Source: CALECP01 sp964389925 (GTDB lineage: Bacteria > Chloroflexota > Anaerolineae > Promineifilales > Promineifilaceae). From it: 64,000 nucleotides of DNA. Of this stretch, positions 23,262 to 32,243 are shown piece by piece (the stretch's first letter is position 1; each line of letters opens with the position of its first letter). The notes beneath the pieces were generated by a model that worked only from the letters and a program-made list of their open reading frames with translations, did no database searches and was not told the DNA's origin. A program made the translations under genes and the position numbers. Location: NCBI GenBank assembly GCA_964389925.1, contig CAYMGE010000017.1, positions 16,897 to 80,896 of the forward strand. Reading direction: 5' to 3'.

Positions 23262-25768
23262 TAATCCTGCGGAATAAACCGCAATAACAGTTCTGGTGTG
23301 TGGTATTCGATGTGGTTTAGCACTGTGCCGAGAATGGGCAGATGTTGAATTTCATCGAGTGCCAGACGCACGCTTTCAGACGGCGTTTCACCCTGTCGCA
23401 CCACGAAGACGACCCCATTTGCCAGCGATGCCAGCGGCACCGAGTCATTGGTGGCACGGACGGCCGGGATGTCGAGAACGAGATAGTCAAAGTGCTGGTT
23501 GAGAACGTCGAGTGCCGATTTAAGGACATTGGAACGTGCCATAATCGGCCGATCCCCCCGCTCTAGCCGCCCAGCCGGAATCAGGGTTAAATTGGGCAAC
23601 GCCGTGCGAACAAACACCTCATCGAGCCGCTTTTCGCCAGTGACGACAGAGACAAGCCCGTTGTTGCGACCTGATGCAACCGGCGGCTGCGCGGGCGACC
23701 ACCAGTTGAGGTCAACAAGCGCGATACGTGCCGCTAAGTCATGCGCCATGACGGTGGCGAGGGCGCGGGTGATGTAGGTCGTTCCCTCACCGGGCAACGC
23801 GGAAACAAGCGCGAGCCGGCTGGGAACCTCGCCCGTTTGTGAGGAGAGGCGGGTCATCATTTGACGCACATTGTCGACAACTTCGGCCGAAAAACGCATC
23901 AATAAATGCCCATCATCATCCCACAGATCGAGCGGTTGGTTGACATCTGACATCTGGTCATTAAGCAAAACGCGCTGCCGCTGCTGTTTACGCCAGCGCA
24001 CCTCTGCCTTTTTGTTGCGCTTCACCGACCCATGAATCGTCTGCCCGCTATGCTCATATCCTTTTTCGTCAGCAAACGCATCACCATAGGGCTTACGTGC
24101 CGCTGGGCGCTCAGGTGTTTTGACCCGCGCTTGTGGCTCGTAACCATTCTCTGTGTAGCTCCGCGCCGCTTTCTTTTTTGACTGCTTCTTTTTTCGATTA
24201 AACATCTCAGATTGCTCCACATACTCGTTGGCGGCAAAGACAGGTTGACCCTGTGCCGACGACGGCACTATGCTCGGTTCACGCGGTTCGCGCAGGCGGT
24301 CATCAAGACCAACGCGCAAGCGTGCCGGAATCAAATAGTAAAAGAGGCGCAAATCCTCTTTTGGAAATAGGTGAAAAATAAAGGCAAATCCGCCATAGGT
24401 CAGGCCACCGATCAAAATCGGAATCAGCAAAAATTGATCGCGCACAATCCAGACGGCTCCTGCCATCAAAAGTCCTGCTATCACCGCACGCAGCGTGAGC
24501 CACAGATTTGACCAGCCAAAGGTTCCTTTTGGCATGAGGACAAGCCCCGCAATGACCATGCCGCTTTCTGTCACGACATAGGCAAGTGCGCCTCCCATCG
24601 CGCCATTGCCAAACAAGCGGTCGCATAGCGGAATGAAGATCAAGTCGAGGCCAAAGGTAGCAAACGTGGCGATGACCATGATGGCTGTCCATGCGTTTTG
24701 CCGATCGGCCGAAATCAACGACTTCCCCAACAAAATGGTCAAATACATCAACAGAACGACGATGCCCAGTACGCTCAAGATCGGGCCGCTCTCTCGAAAC
24801 TCCTCGCCAAAAATCAGCAAGACGAGCGGTTGCGCGATGACGGCTAACCCGAAGCCAACCGGCACGCCGAGTACCATCATCATGTTAAAGCTGCGCCGCA
24901 TAATCTTGGGCAGCGAGTTGGGGTCATCGGTGTAGCGACGCGAAAGGACGGGAAAGACCGCACCCATGAAGGCGGTTGGTACAAAGAGCATCGTGCCAAA
25001 CAGCGAATCGGCCGCGCTGTACCATCCTACCGCTTTCTCATCGAGCAGCCGCTCCATGATGATCGCGTCTGCTTGCAAATAGGCGGCTAAGAACAACGCT
25101 GAGAGCATGTATGGCATTCCCGAGCGCAGCATCCGACGGGCAAATGCCCAGTTGATGCGCCAGTTGAGCCGCGCAAATTTTCGCAGGTTGATCCATTGAA
25201 TCAGTGCGTGAATCAGTGCCACGCCGACAATGACGATTGCAATTGCCACCACGCCAAACCCCAAAAATAGTAAGGTTAGCGCGACGACGGTGTTAAAGAG
25301 CTTGCTAAAAATCTCCGCGTAGGAGATGTATTTTGCTTGTTCAAGTCCTTCTAGCGTGGCGCGAAAGGCAAAGGCGCATTGCCAGAAAAAGTGTGAGATG
25401 CCGATGATGACGACGAGGAGGGTGAGATCGGCCGAATAGCCCGACACCCACGACCACAGTGCCACCCCGCCAAATCCCAAGACATAAAATGGCAGCCGTA
25501 AAAAGAGGCTTGTGCTGAGTGATTGCCCACTAGAATTTGGAGCGCGTGCTATCTCCTTCGTCAGGAGTATATCCATTCCGAATGTCACGAATACCGTTGC
25601 GATGCCCCAGATTGACAGGGCGACGTGCAGTTGACCCGTTGCCGTTGGCCCTAGCAGCCGTTTCTGGAATACCATGAGTGCGAGCGTCAACACCCACGTG
25701 ACGATTTGGGACACCATGAATATCGTTGCGTTCTTGGCGACGCGCTCCGTACTGCTGGTCATATTCAT
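23261..25768 (-). CDS. Wzx-type polysaccharide flippase fused to a BY-kinase-like domain
   Basis: One open frame of 835 residues from the ATG at 25768, chosen because AAGAAAGGA precedes it. Residues 1 to about 480 form a MATE/MOP flippase with 12-14 helices, including KNATIFMVSQIVTWVLT, GMPYMLSALFLAAYLQADAIIM and YSAADSLFGTMLFVPTAFMGAVFPVLSRRY. A basic, low-complexity linker follows (about 490-630, with RKKKQSKKKAAR). Residues about 640-835 match CpsD/CapB-type bacterial tyrosine kinases: LALVSALPGEGTTYITRALA, ALVDLN, GLVSVVTGE, LIPAGRLERGDRP, FDYLVLDIPAV and ILGTVLN. The Walker A lysine is replaced (GEGTTY where GEGKST is usual) and there is no C-terminal tyrosine cluster, so kinase activity is doubtful. 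The 5' end overlaps the Wzz-like gene by 239 bases in another frame. Confidence 0.85.
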   Translation of the reverse strand: MNMTSSTERVAKNATIFMVSQIVTWVLTLALMVFQKRLLGPTATGQLHVALSIWGIATVFVTFGMDILLTKEIARAPNSSGQSLSTSLFLRLPFYVLGFGGVALWSWVSGYSADLTLLVVIIGISHFFWQCAFAFRATLEGLEQAKYISYAEIFSKLFNTVVALTLLFLGFGVVAIAIVIVGVALIHALIQWINLRKFARLNWRINWAFARRMLRSGMPYMLSALFLAAYLQADAIIMERLLDEKAVGWYSAADSLFGTMLFVPTAFMGAVFPVLSRRYTDDPNSLPKIMRRSFNMMMVLGVPVGFGLAVIAQPLVLLIFGEEFRESGPILSVLGIVVLLMYLTILLGKSLISADRQNAWTAIMVIATFATFGLDLIFIPLCDRLFGNGAMGGALAYVVTESGMVIAGLVLMPKGTFGWSNLWLTLRAVIAGLLMAGAVWIVRDQFLLIPILIGGLTYGGFAFIFHLFPKEDLRLFYYLIPARLRVGLDDRLREPREPSIVPSSAQGQPVFAANEYVEQSEMFNRKKKQSKKKAARSYTENGYEPQARVKTPERPAARKPYGDAFADEKGYEHSGQTIHGSVKRNKKAEVRWRKQQRQRVLLNDQMSDVNQPLDLWDDDGHLLMRFSAEVVDNVRQMMTRLSSQTGEVPSRLALVSALPGEGTTYITRALATVMAHDLAARIALVDLNWWSPAQPPVASGRNNGLVSVVTGEKRLDEVFVRTALPNLTLIPAGRLERGDRPIMARSNVLKSALDVLNQHFDYLVLDIPAVRATNDSVPLASLANGVVFVVRQGETPSESVRLALDEIQHLPILGTVLNHIEYHTPELLLRFIPQD

Positions 25769-26897
25769 TCCTTTCTTGCTTGATGCGCTCAAGCTCATCT
25801 TTTTCGCCCGGCAAAATAATTAACGTCGGCGGTTCAACGTTTGGCACAAGACGTGCGCGATACTGCGGTGGTTCTGGAATTTCGGATTCTTCTTGTTCAA
25901 GCTGAATCAAATGGGGTGAGACAAAGCGTTCGCCCGGTGGAATCGCGGCGAGAACGGGTAGCTCCAACCCCGACCGCACGTCAATAGGATAGCGAAATGT
26001 GCGGTCGAGCAATGCTCGGCCGACGATCCAAACGAGCGCGATTACGCCACCCCCAATCCCAAACATGATGAGGGTTGTCGCTTTCTGTGTCAAGGAATCT
26101 TCCGATTCCTCTGGCAATTGTGGGGCATCGACCAGCGTATATTGGACGCGCACAGCACTTTCTGTCTGTGCTACTTGCAATTTTGCTCGTTCTTCCGCAT
26201 CTCGCGCATTGGTGTAACGTTTTGCCGCATCATCTGCCAATCCTTGCAGTCGATTGATTTCTAGCTGCTCAATCGCAGGTCGTTGACCGCGATCTGGCTC
26301 TGGATGGGCGCGTAAAAATTCGCGCAGTTCACTTTGACGTTGGTCAAACTCCGCCAGATAATCATTGACCTGTTGAGCATAGAAATCAACGGCGACGTTG
26401 CTATCTTTAAGTTCCGTATTGATATTCCATTGCAAAAAACTTTCAATGGAAGCCTCAACGAGTTGCGTCGCAATTTCTGGGTCGGTCGAGCGACCTACCA
26501 CGCCAAATTGATCTTCGCCAATTGGAGCCGCCCATAAATCTTCACGTACCAAGTCAAAGAATTCATTTTCCGTGCCGTCGAAAGTTAGCAGCTCTTCTTC
26601 GAGCTTCGTCTGGCTAATTACAGCGCGAATAAATGCATCAGTAGCAGTTAAGTTATCAAATTGGTCAACTGTTTGTTGGGCGAGCGTCTTCCATGAAAAA
26701 CCACCATCACTAATACCCCCAATATCTCGGACAGTGATTTGGTCTTCAACGCGTAGTTTGCCGTTTGAGATAAAGATCGGCTCCTGATTCGTCAACAAGA
26801 AAACACCTAGCACACTGAAAAGCAGGATGGGGAGTAGCGTGAGAATCGGCCGACGGAAATAACTTTCTAGTAAACGGAGGAGGACTAACCTTGCCAT
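25530..26897 (-). CDS. Wzz-like polysaccharide chain-length determinant / co-polymerase
   Basis: A 455-residue membrane protein. There is an N-terminal membrane segment (about 19-36, PILTLLPILLFSVLGVFLL), a large extracytoplasmic region rich in coiled coil (YAQQVNDYLAEFDQRQSELREFL, AKRYTNARDAEERAKLQVAQTESA), and a second membrane segment near 285-305 (ATTLIMFGIGGGVIALVWIVGRALL). A Pro-containing stretch follows (LPVLAAIPPGERF). This is the topology of Wzz/CapA-type co-polymerases that work with a BY-kinase. The last 79 residues, rich in Arg, Asn and Gly, are read out of frame over the flippase start and are probably a non-conserved tail. Confidence 0.8.
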   Translation of the reverse strand: MARLVLLRLLESYFRRPILTLLPILLFSVLGVFLLTNQEPIFISNGKLRVEDQITVRDIGGISDGGFSWKTLAQQTVDQFDNLTATDAFIRAVISQTKLEEELLTFDGTENEFFDLVREDLWAAPIGEDQFGVVGRSTDPEIATQLVEASIESFLQWNINTELKDSNVAVDFYAQQVNDYLAEFDQRQSELREFLRAHPEPDRGQRPAIEQLEINRLQGLADDAAKRYTNARDAEERAKLQVAQTESAVRVQYTLVDAPQLPEESEDSLTQKATTLIMFGIGGGVIALVWIVGRALLDRTFRYPIDVRSGLELPVLAAIPPGERFVSPHLIQLEQEESEIPEPPQYRARLVPNVEPPTLIILPGEKDELERIKQERNEYDQQYGARRQERNDIHGVPNRHVGVDARTHGIPETAARANGNGSTARRPVNLGHRNGIRDIRNGYTPDEGDSTRSKF

Positions 26898-27085
26898 GCT
26901 TTTGCCTCGTTTCGCCGCTCATTTTGAGCAGAGAATACGCTGATTAACTTTAGGTAGCGTGGTTAATGGAGTGATTGTCTCCCCATCGCCACGATTAAGT
27001 TAACGATAGGGCGCGATCCTTACAGGCGCGGTTGCATGGGGAATAGGGGGCGTGAAGGTTGCGAAAAAAGAGAGTTTTACAGCGA

Positions 27086-28567
27086 CTATTGTAACACTTT
27101 GCGAGCCACGCGCATCCCGCTCAGAGTCACGCCAGCCGTCGATTGACCTGGGAAAACGCTGTCCCCGACGAGCCAAGCGTTGTCTAAACCCGTCCACGGA
27201 CTGCGGGCTTGCAGGATCGACTTTTGGGCAAAACCGCCGACCATGCCCATCGGCCGATCTGTCCAATGCTCATAGGTCACGGGGGTCGCCGGCAAGACCT
27301 CGACCACGGCTTGACGAAAGCCGGGCAGTCGCATTTCGGCCGCCGTCAACATCGCCTCGACATACTGCTCTCGCATCTCGTCATACTCTGCTTTTCGCGC
27401 CGGGTCATCGCGCATCCGCCACCACTGCCCGACCTCCGTATGGGTCGAAATGTTGGCGGCCTGCATTCCTTCCGGCGCACGGGTTGGGTCATCCCCATTG
27501 CTGATCGAGAGAAAGATAGAGTTCGTTTCGCCGAGCGGCTGCGTGTGGTCTTGCACAATCTGATGATGGGATGCGCTCATTGGCGGCAGCTTTGATTTGT
27601 CGAGACCGAGATAGAGCATAAACGCACCCCACGTCGGCCGACGGCAGCGCGTCTCGCGCTGAAGCGTGGCTGGCACAGAGCCATTTAACAGGTCGCGCAA
27701 CGCCCACGGCGTGACATTGGCAAGCAGATTGTCACAGGAAAATGTGCGCCGGCTCTTCTTATTGCGCTTGTGCCGGTTGGTTTGAACGGCAACGACCTTG
27801 CCGCCACACACGTCTATCTTGTCTACTTGTTGCTTAAAGAGAACCTCGCCGCCATTTTCTCGAATCCATTTAACGAGCGTCTCCGCGATGCCACCCACGC
27901 CGCCATCGACATGATTTACGCCGCGACGAGGCAGATCGAGCGCGGCCGAGCCGTAGAGCGCGTTGGCTTCATCGGCCGTCGTCTGCGCCGAAATCAGCAA
28001 GTTGGCATCGACAAACGTCCGCAGCATCGGGTCATCGTCGGGCATGATCGCACCCATTGTGCGGAGAATATAGGGGAGTGAGCGCATCGTTTTCGGCCGC
28101 AACGCCCGCGCCAAATCGACAAAATCGCGCCCATCCTGTGGCGGCCACGGAAAGTGGCGACTGCTGACATCCCACGAGATGTCGGCGAGCAGCTCTTGGG
28201 TTTTCCAGAAGGTGGCGGCCGATGGGAATGCCTGCTGATGTTCTGCACGCCACCGCGCCAACTCAGTCCACTGCGGCACAGCACGACCATCCGGCAGATG
28301 AACCGTCCACGCAATTGGGCTGACGGGATGTATCGGCCACGTAATGCCTAACTGCTGCCCAACCTGATGGTGCGGCCCTCCCTCCGCAAATCCACCTGCC
28401 AGCGTCGCCCCCGCATCCCAGCGATAGCCGCGATGGAAAAATGTCCCCGCACAGCCACCCGCATAGGTCTGTGCCTCCAAAACGGTCACCTGATGGCCTG
28501 CCTGCAAAAGCAGAGCCGCGGCTGTCAACCCGCCGATTCCTGCGCCGATTACAACTGTTTTTGTCAT
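27086..28567 (-). CDS. CrtI/CrtD-like FAD-dependent phytoene desaturase family oxidoreductase
   Basis: A 493-residue flavoprotein. It begins with the dinucleotide fold VVIGAGIGGLTAAALLLQAGHQVTVLEA, followed by GGCAGTFFHRGYRWDAGATL, as in carotenoid desaturases/isomerases. The middle has VDGGVGGIAETLVKWIRENGGEVLFKQQVDKI, which is diagnostic. The C-terminus shows NAWLVGDSVFPGQSTAGVTLSGMRVARKVL, the family's FAD-closing motif. It could be a C-3',4'-type desaturase or a carotenoid isomerase homologue. No crtB or other carotenoid gene is nearby, so the substrate remains open. The gene is divergent from the GH13 gene, and a 188-base gap separates it from wzz. Confidence 0.85.
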   Translation of the reverse strand: MTKTVVIGAGIGGLTAAALLLQAGHQVTVLEAQTYAGGCAGTFFHRGYRWDAGATLAGGFAEGGPHHQVGQQLGITWPIHPVSPIAWTVHLPDGRAVPQWTELARWRAEHQQAFPSAATFWKTQELLADISWDVSSRHFPWPPQDGRDFVDLARALRPKTMRSLPYILRTMGAIMPDDDPMLRTFVDANLLISAQTTADEANALYGSAALDLPRRGVNHVDGGVGGIAETLVKWIRENGGEVLFKQQVDKIDVCGGKVVAVQTNRHKRNKKSRRTFSCDNLLANVTPWALRDLLNGSVPATLQRETRCRRPTWGAFMLYLGLDKSKLPPMSASHHQIVQDHTQPLGETNSIFLSISNGDDPTRAPEGMQAANISTHTEVGQWWRMRDDPARKAEYDEMREQYVEAMLTAAEMRLPGFRQAVVEVLPATPVTYEHWTDRPMGMVGGFAQKSILQARSPWTGLDNAWLVGDSVFPGQSTAGVTLSGMRVARKVLQ

Positions 28568-28662
28568 GGGCTGGATTATGGAAGAAAGGCGGCCGAAGAT
28601 GGGAAGTTTGTTGCCGAGCAGAGAAGATGTTTATTTCCTAGAGATCAAAGTAAAATAAGTTT

Positions 28663-30516
28663 ATGCAGCAACTACCTAACTGGCTTAACTCAATCTATCA
28701 CAGTGGGGCTTCCCCTTATGTCTCCATACTTTACCCAAAATTGGGCGAGAGCATCACAATTCGCGTGCGTGTCGCGGCCGATGCGCCGATCAAGCGGCTA
28801 TTTTTGCGAACGTTTCCCGATGGAGAGCAACATTTTGCGTTGATGCGTCGCAATGGGATGGGTTGGTATGAAACGACGTTGAACATTGCGGAACCTGTGG
28901 TGCATTATCGGTTTGTGGTGGAATCGGCCGATGGGCTTTTCTGGCTGACCGCCAAAGGCGCACAACTGCATGAACCGCTCGACAGCTTTGACTTTCGTAT
29001 CATCGCCGACTACACAGCCCCCACTTGGCTTCACGAGACAGTCTTCTATCAGATTTTCCCCGACCGTTTTGCGAATGGCGATCCGTCAAGCGACATTCAA
29101 CCGCATGATTTTGAATATCGCGGTCAACGTCCACGCACCTTTGCGTGGGAGCAACCGCCCGACCCCGCAACAATTTTCCCACTCGTCTTTTATGGCGGTG
29201 ATCTCATCGGTGTGCGCCAGCGATTGAACCATATCGAACAACTTGGGATCAACGCGATCTATTTCAATCCGCTGTTTACCAGCAAGAGCAATCACAAATA
29301 CGACGGCTCCGATTATGATCATGTCGATCCGAGCTTGGGCGGTGACGCGGCTTTAGAGTCGCTACGCGAAGAGTTGACGCGGCGCGGAATGCGCTATATG
29401 TTGGACATTGTGCCAAATCACTGCGGCTACGCACATCCTTGGTTTCAGGCAGCGCAAGCCGATGCAGATGCACCCGAAGCAGAATTTTTCACTTTTAGCA
29501 AGCACCCCGATGAATATGCAACGTGGTTGGGCGTGTGGTCATTGCCAAAGTTGAACTACAACAGCGCGGAGTTGCGGCGCAGGATGTACGGGAATTCAGA
29601 TGCGGTTTTGCGAAAGTGGCTAACGGGGGGATTCTCGGCCGATGGCTGGCGCGTCGATGTGGCGAATATGCTCGGCCGACAGGGAGAAACCCAAATCGGC
29701 GACGAAATTAGCCAAGAAATCCGTGCGGCCGTCAAAGCGACAAATCCGAATGCCTACTTGTTGGGCGAAAACTTCTTTGATGCAACACCCCAACTGCAAG
29801 GCAACCAATACGACGGCGCAATGAATTACGCAGGGTTTACACACCCGCTTCTATATTGGCTGCTTGGGTTTCATCTCAAAGCGTGGGGATTGGGCGAAGA
29901 GCTTTGGTCAGATGTGCCGTTCTCGACACAGGCGTTGATCGATACGTGGCGTGAGCGCATGGCGGTCATCCCATGGCAAATTCAGCTACAGCAGTTTAAC
30001 CTTTTGGGCAGTCACGACACGCCGCGCATTCGCTCCCTTGTCAAGGGTGATGACGCCCTCCAACGTCTCGCCGTTGCCGTGTTGCTTACGTTTCCGGGCA
30101 TTCCATCAATCTACTATGGCGACGAAATCGGCATGGTTGATGATGAACATCTCGACCAACGTGGGTGCATGATTTGGGATGAAGACCGCTGGGATCACGA
30201 TTTGTTGGGGTTTTATCGGGAAATGATCGCACTGCGACGGACGAGTTCGGCGTTGCAAACGGGGAGCTTTCAGGTGATTTCGGCCGATGGCGATCACTTC
30301 GCCTACATCCGCCAAAGCGACTCGGATACCATTCTCCTCATCGCCAATCGCGGCAATGCCCTCCCCAACTTCACGCTGCCCCTCAACAACACGACACTCG
30401 CAAATGGCACGATGCTAACAATGATTGATAGTCAACAGACGGTGACAGTGCAAAATCAGTCGATCACGCTTTCCACTTTAGCGAAAGGACCAACGATTTT
30501 CAGAAAAGGTGCTTAG
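28663..30516 (+). CDS. GH13 alpha-amylase family enzyme (maltodextrin glucosidase/neopullulanase type)
   Basis: A 617-residue protein with an N-terminal beta-sandwich domain (1-115), as in MalZ and neopullulanases. A TIM barrel follows (from TAPTWLHETVFYQIFPDRFANGD). The catalytic residues are visible: nucleophile Asp332 (DGWRVDVAN), acid/base Glu369 (LLGENFF) and the stabilising Asp452 (LGSHDTPRI). A C-terminal beta domain closes the protein. There is no signal peptide, so it should act on cytoplasmic maltodextrins or glycogen-derived oligosaccharides. No sugar transporter is adjacent. The stop overlaps that of the convergent aat gene by four bases. Confidence 0.92.
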   Translation: MQQLPNWLNSIYHSGASPYVSILYPKLGESITIRVRVAADAPIKRLFLRTFPDGEQHFALMRRNGMGWYETTLNIAEPVVHYRFVVESADGLFWLTAKGAQLHEPLDSFDFRIIADYTAPTWLHETVFYQIFPDRFANGDPSSDIQPHDFEYRGQRPRTFAWEQPPDPATIFPLVFYGGDLIGVRQRLNHIEQLGINAIYFNPLFTSKSNHKYDGSDYDHVDPSLGGDAALESLREELTRRGMRYMLDIVPNHCGYAHPWFQAAQADADAPEAEFFTFSKHPDEYATWLGVWSLPKLNYNSAELRRRMYGNSDAVLRKWLTGGFSADGWRVDVANMLGRQGETQIGDEISQEIRAAVKATNPNAYLLGENFFDATPQLQGNQYDGAMNYAGFTHPLLYWLLGFHLKAWGLGEELWSDVPFSTQALIDTWRERMAVIPWQIQLQQFNLLGSHDTPRIRSLVKGDDALQRLAVAVLLTFPGIPSIYYGDEIGMVDDEHLDQRGCMIWDEDRWDHDLLGFYREMIALRRTSSALQTGSFQVISADGDHFAYIRQSDSDTILLIANRGNALPNFTLPLNNTTLANGTMLTMIDSQQTVTVQNQSITLSTLAKGPTIFRKGA

Positions 30517-31109
30517 TCGATGAAAGTCGCCTCAGTCAGCAACGCTTTGCCTAATCGCTGTTTATATTCCTCGCGGGGGATTTCGACCACACCAAAGCGG
30601 GCGAGATGTTGAGTTTGATATTGAGTGTCTAGGAGCGTGTAGCCTCGTTCGCGCATTCTTTCCACGAGGTGAACGAGGCAGATTTTGCTGGCATCGGCTG
30701 CACGACTAAACATGCTTTCGCCTGCAAACAATCCACGCAACGCAACACCATACAATCCGCCAACCAGCTCACCATCTTGCCATGCCTCGACGCTGTGCGC
30801 GTAGCCCATCTGATGTAAGGCTGTATAGGAGTTGATAATCGTATCATCGATCCACGTGCTGGGGCGGTCAGGGGCTGCTTCAGCACAGTAGCGCATGACG
30901 GTACGGAATGCGCTGCTATAGCGAATTTCGTAGAGTTGCCGATTCATTTTTTGGCGCAAACGGCGTGGGATATGGAGTCTGTCAAGCGGAAGGATGGCGC
31001 GTGGATTGGGATCATACCAGTAGATTTGACCATTTTGGTGCGCCATCGGAAAGATCCCTTGCGCGTAAGCATTTAGAAGCGCACTCGGCCGCAACATCAT
31101 TTTACTCAT
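30513..31109 (-). CDS. aat: Leucyl/phenylalanyl-tRNA-protein transferase
   Basis: Aat adds Leu or Phe from aminoacyl-tRNA to the N-terminus of proteins and so marks them for the N-degron pathway (ClpS/ClpAP). The 198-residue length fits. Diagnostic segments are LLNAYAQGIFPMAHQNGQIYWYDPNPRAILPL, the HSVEAWQDGELVGGLYGVALRGLFAGESMFSR stretch with the core WQ-x-GELVGGLYG, and ASKICLVHLVERMRERGYTLLDTQYQTQHLARFG. The start overlaps the stop of the ArsR-type regulator by four bases (ATGA), which puts it at the end of an MFS-regulator-aat operon. That grouping has no obvious functional logic. Confidence 0.95.
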   Translation of the reverse strand: MSKMMLRPSALLNAYAQGIFPMAHQNGQIYWYDPNPRAILPLDRLHIPRRLRQKMNRQLYEIRYSSAFRTVMRYCAEAAPDRPSTWIDDTIINSYTALHQMGYAHSVEAWQDGELVGGLYGVALRGLFAGESMFSRAADASKICLVHLVERMRERGYTLLDTQYQTQHLARFGVVEIPREEYKQRLGKALLTEATFID

Positions 31110-32185
31110 ACATTCAGAAATTGGCGCAAATTCACAAGCGTGTCATCAACGGCTTCGGCACGAGCGGCATAGCGACGACCTTCAGGCGTGTGGGCAACAT
31201 AGACGAGTTGTGCAAGCCGCAGGGTGCGTAAGTGATGGATGACGGTGGGGGGGCGCAGACGCAGCTTGTGGGCAAGATCGGTAGGGGTATGTGGCTCGGC
31301 CGACAAATAACGCAAAATCTTCAACCGCGTTGGATCTGCCAAAGCCTTTAGCGAACGATAGAGCGCATCGGGAATGACCTCGCCCGGCACAAGCGACGCA
31401 TCGTCGGGTCGTGCGCCAAAGAGATAAATACGGACCGTTGGCACACTAATATCTGAGACAAGAAATGGGGTTGACCAGAAACTAGGGATTAGAATTGTCT
31501 GCTCATACTTATCTAGTTCCGTCATAGGCAACTGCACACCACGCGACAGGTTTTCAAGTAGTTGCGAAAGAGACATCTGATCGGCCGATTTTCGCGTTTG
31601 CGCCAATGCTTTTTCCAAATAAGGCAGGATGCGCTTTTCTTCTTCAGCGTAGTAGTTGCGACGAAAAGCGGTCAAGGCGTTTAACAGATACTCTCCATAT
31701 TTTTCAATATTTAGCCACCAGTGAAACATTATTTCGGCCGACTTTTTGCTCAATGTCTGACCATACGGTTTGTAGCCACGTTGTACGGCCTTTATGTGGC
31801 TAGCATCCCATTTGTCGGCAGTTGTGACTACATCGAGAATCTTTTTCTCAAACAGTGGGTGCATGATGTGGAAACGCTCTTGTGGTGTCGCCTGTGCAAA
31901 TCCATCCAATACAGCTTGGCTATCTTTTGGCGTGGCGAGGTTGTGTATCCAATGCAGGGAGATCGACATTGCAGGGATGATTTCCTTGAGAAAATCGCGG
32001 CTTTCGGCCGAGAGCCGCGACCGCACCCCCGCTGCCCATGCACCGCGCAGCCCCCAATTATCGGGATCATGTAGCACTTTCAGGCTAATAAAAAAATCGT
32101 ATGCAGTCCCTATGTCCCAATCAATTTGTGTTGTGTGCGTTTTGATAATGCTTTTCCCACTATGCGAATTTGTATCCACAATCAT
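31106..32185 (-). CDS. ArsR-type winged-helix transcriptional regulator with large N-terminal domain
   Basis: A 359-residue protein. The last 85 residues form an ArsR/HTH_5 winged helix: LKALADPTRLKILRYLSAEPHTPTDLAHKLRLRPPTVIHHLRTLRLAQLVYVAHTPEGRRYAAR. The first 250 residues are an uncharacterised helical domain, as in the DUF5937-type members of the family, presumably the sensor. The metal-binding ELCVC motif of classical ArsR is absent. It lies 58 bases downstream of an MFS exporter and may control it through the palindrome at 33598-33615. The ligand is unknown. Confidence 0.8.
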   Translation of the reverse strand: MIVDTNSHSGKSIIKTHTTQIDWDIGTAYDFFISLKVLHDPDNWGLRGAWAAGVRSRLSAESRDFLKEIIPAMSISLHWIHNLATPKDSQAVLDGFAQATPQERFHIMHPLFEKKILDVVTTADKWDASHIKAVQRGYKPYGQTLSKKSAEIMFHWWLNIEKYGEYLLNALTAFRRNYYAEEEKRILPYLEKALAQTRKSADQMSLSQLLENLSRGVQLPMTELDKYEQTILIPSFWSTPFLVSDISVPTVRIYLFGARPDDASLVPGEVIPDALYRSLKALADPTRLKILRYLSAEPHTPTDLAHKLRLRPPTVIHHLRTLRLAQLVYVAHTPEGRRYAARAEAVDDTLVNLRQFLNV

Positions 32186-32243
32186 TATAACAGAACTATC
32201 CTAACGCAAAACAGGATGGCGATAATTCCTTCATGTCCCAAAT

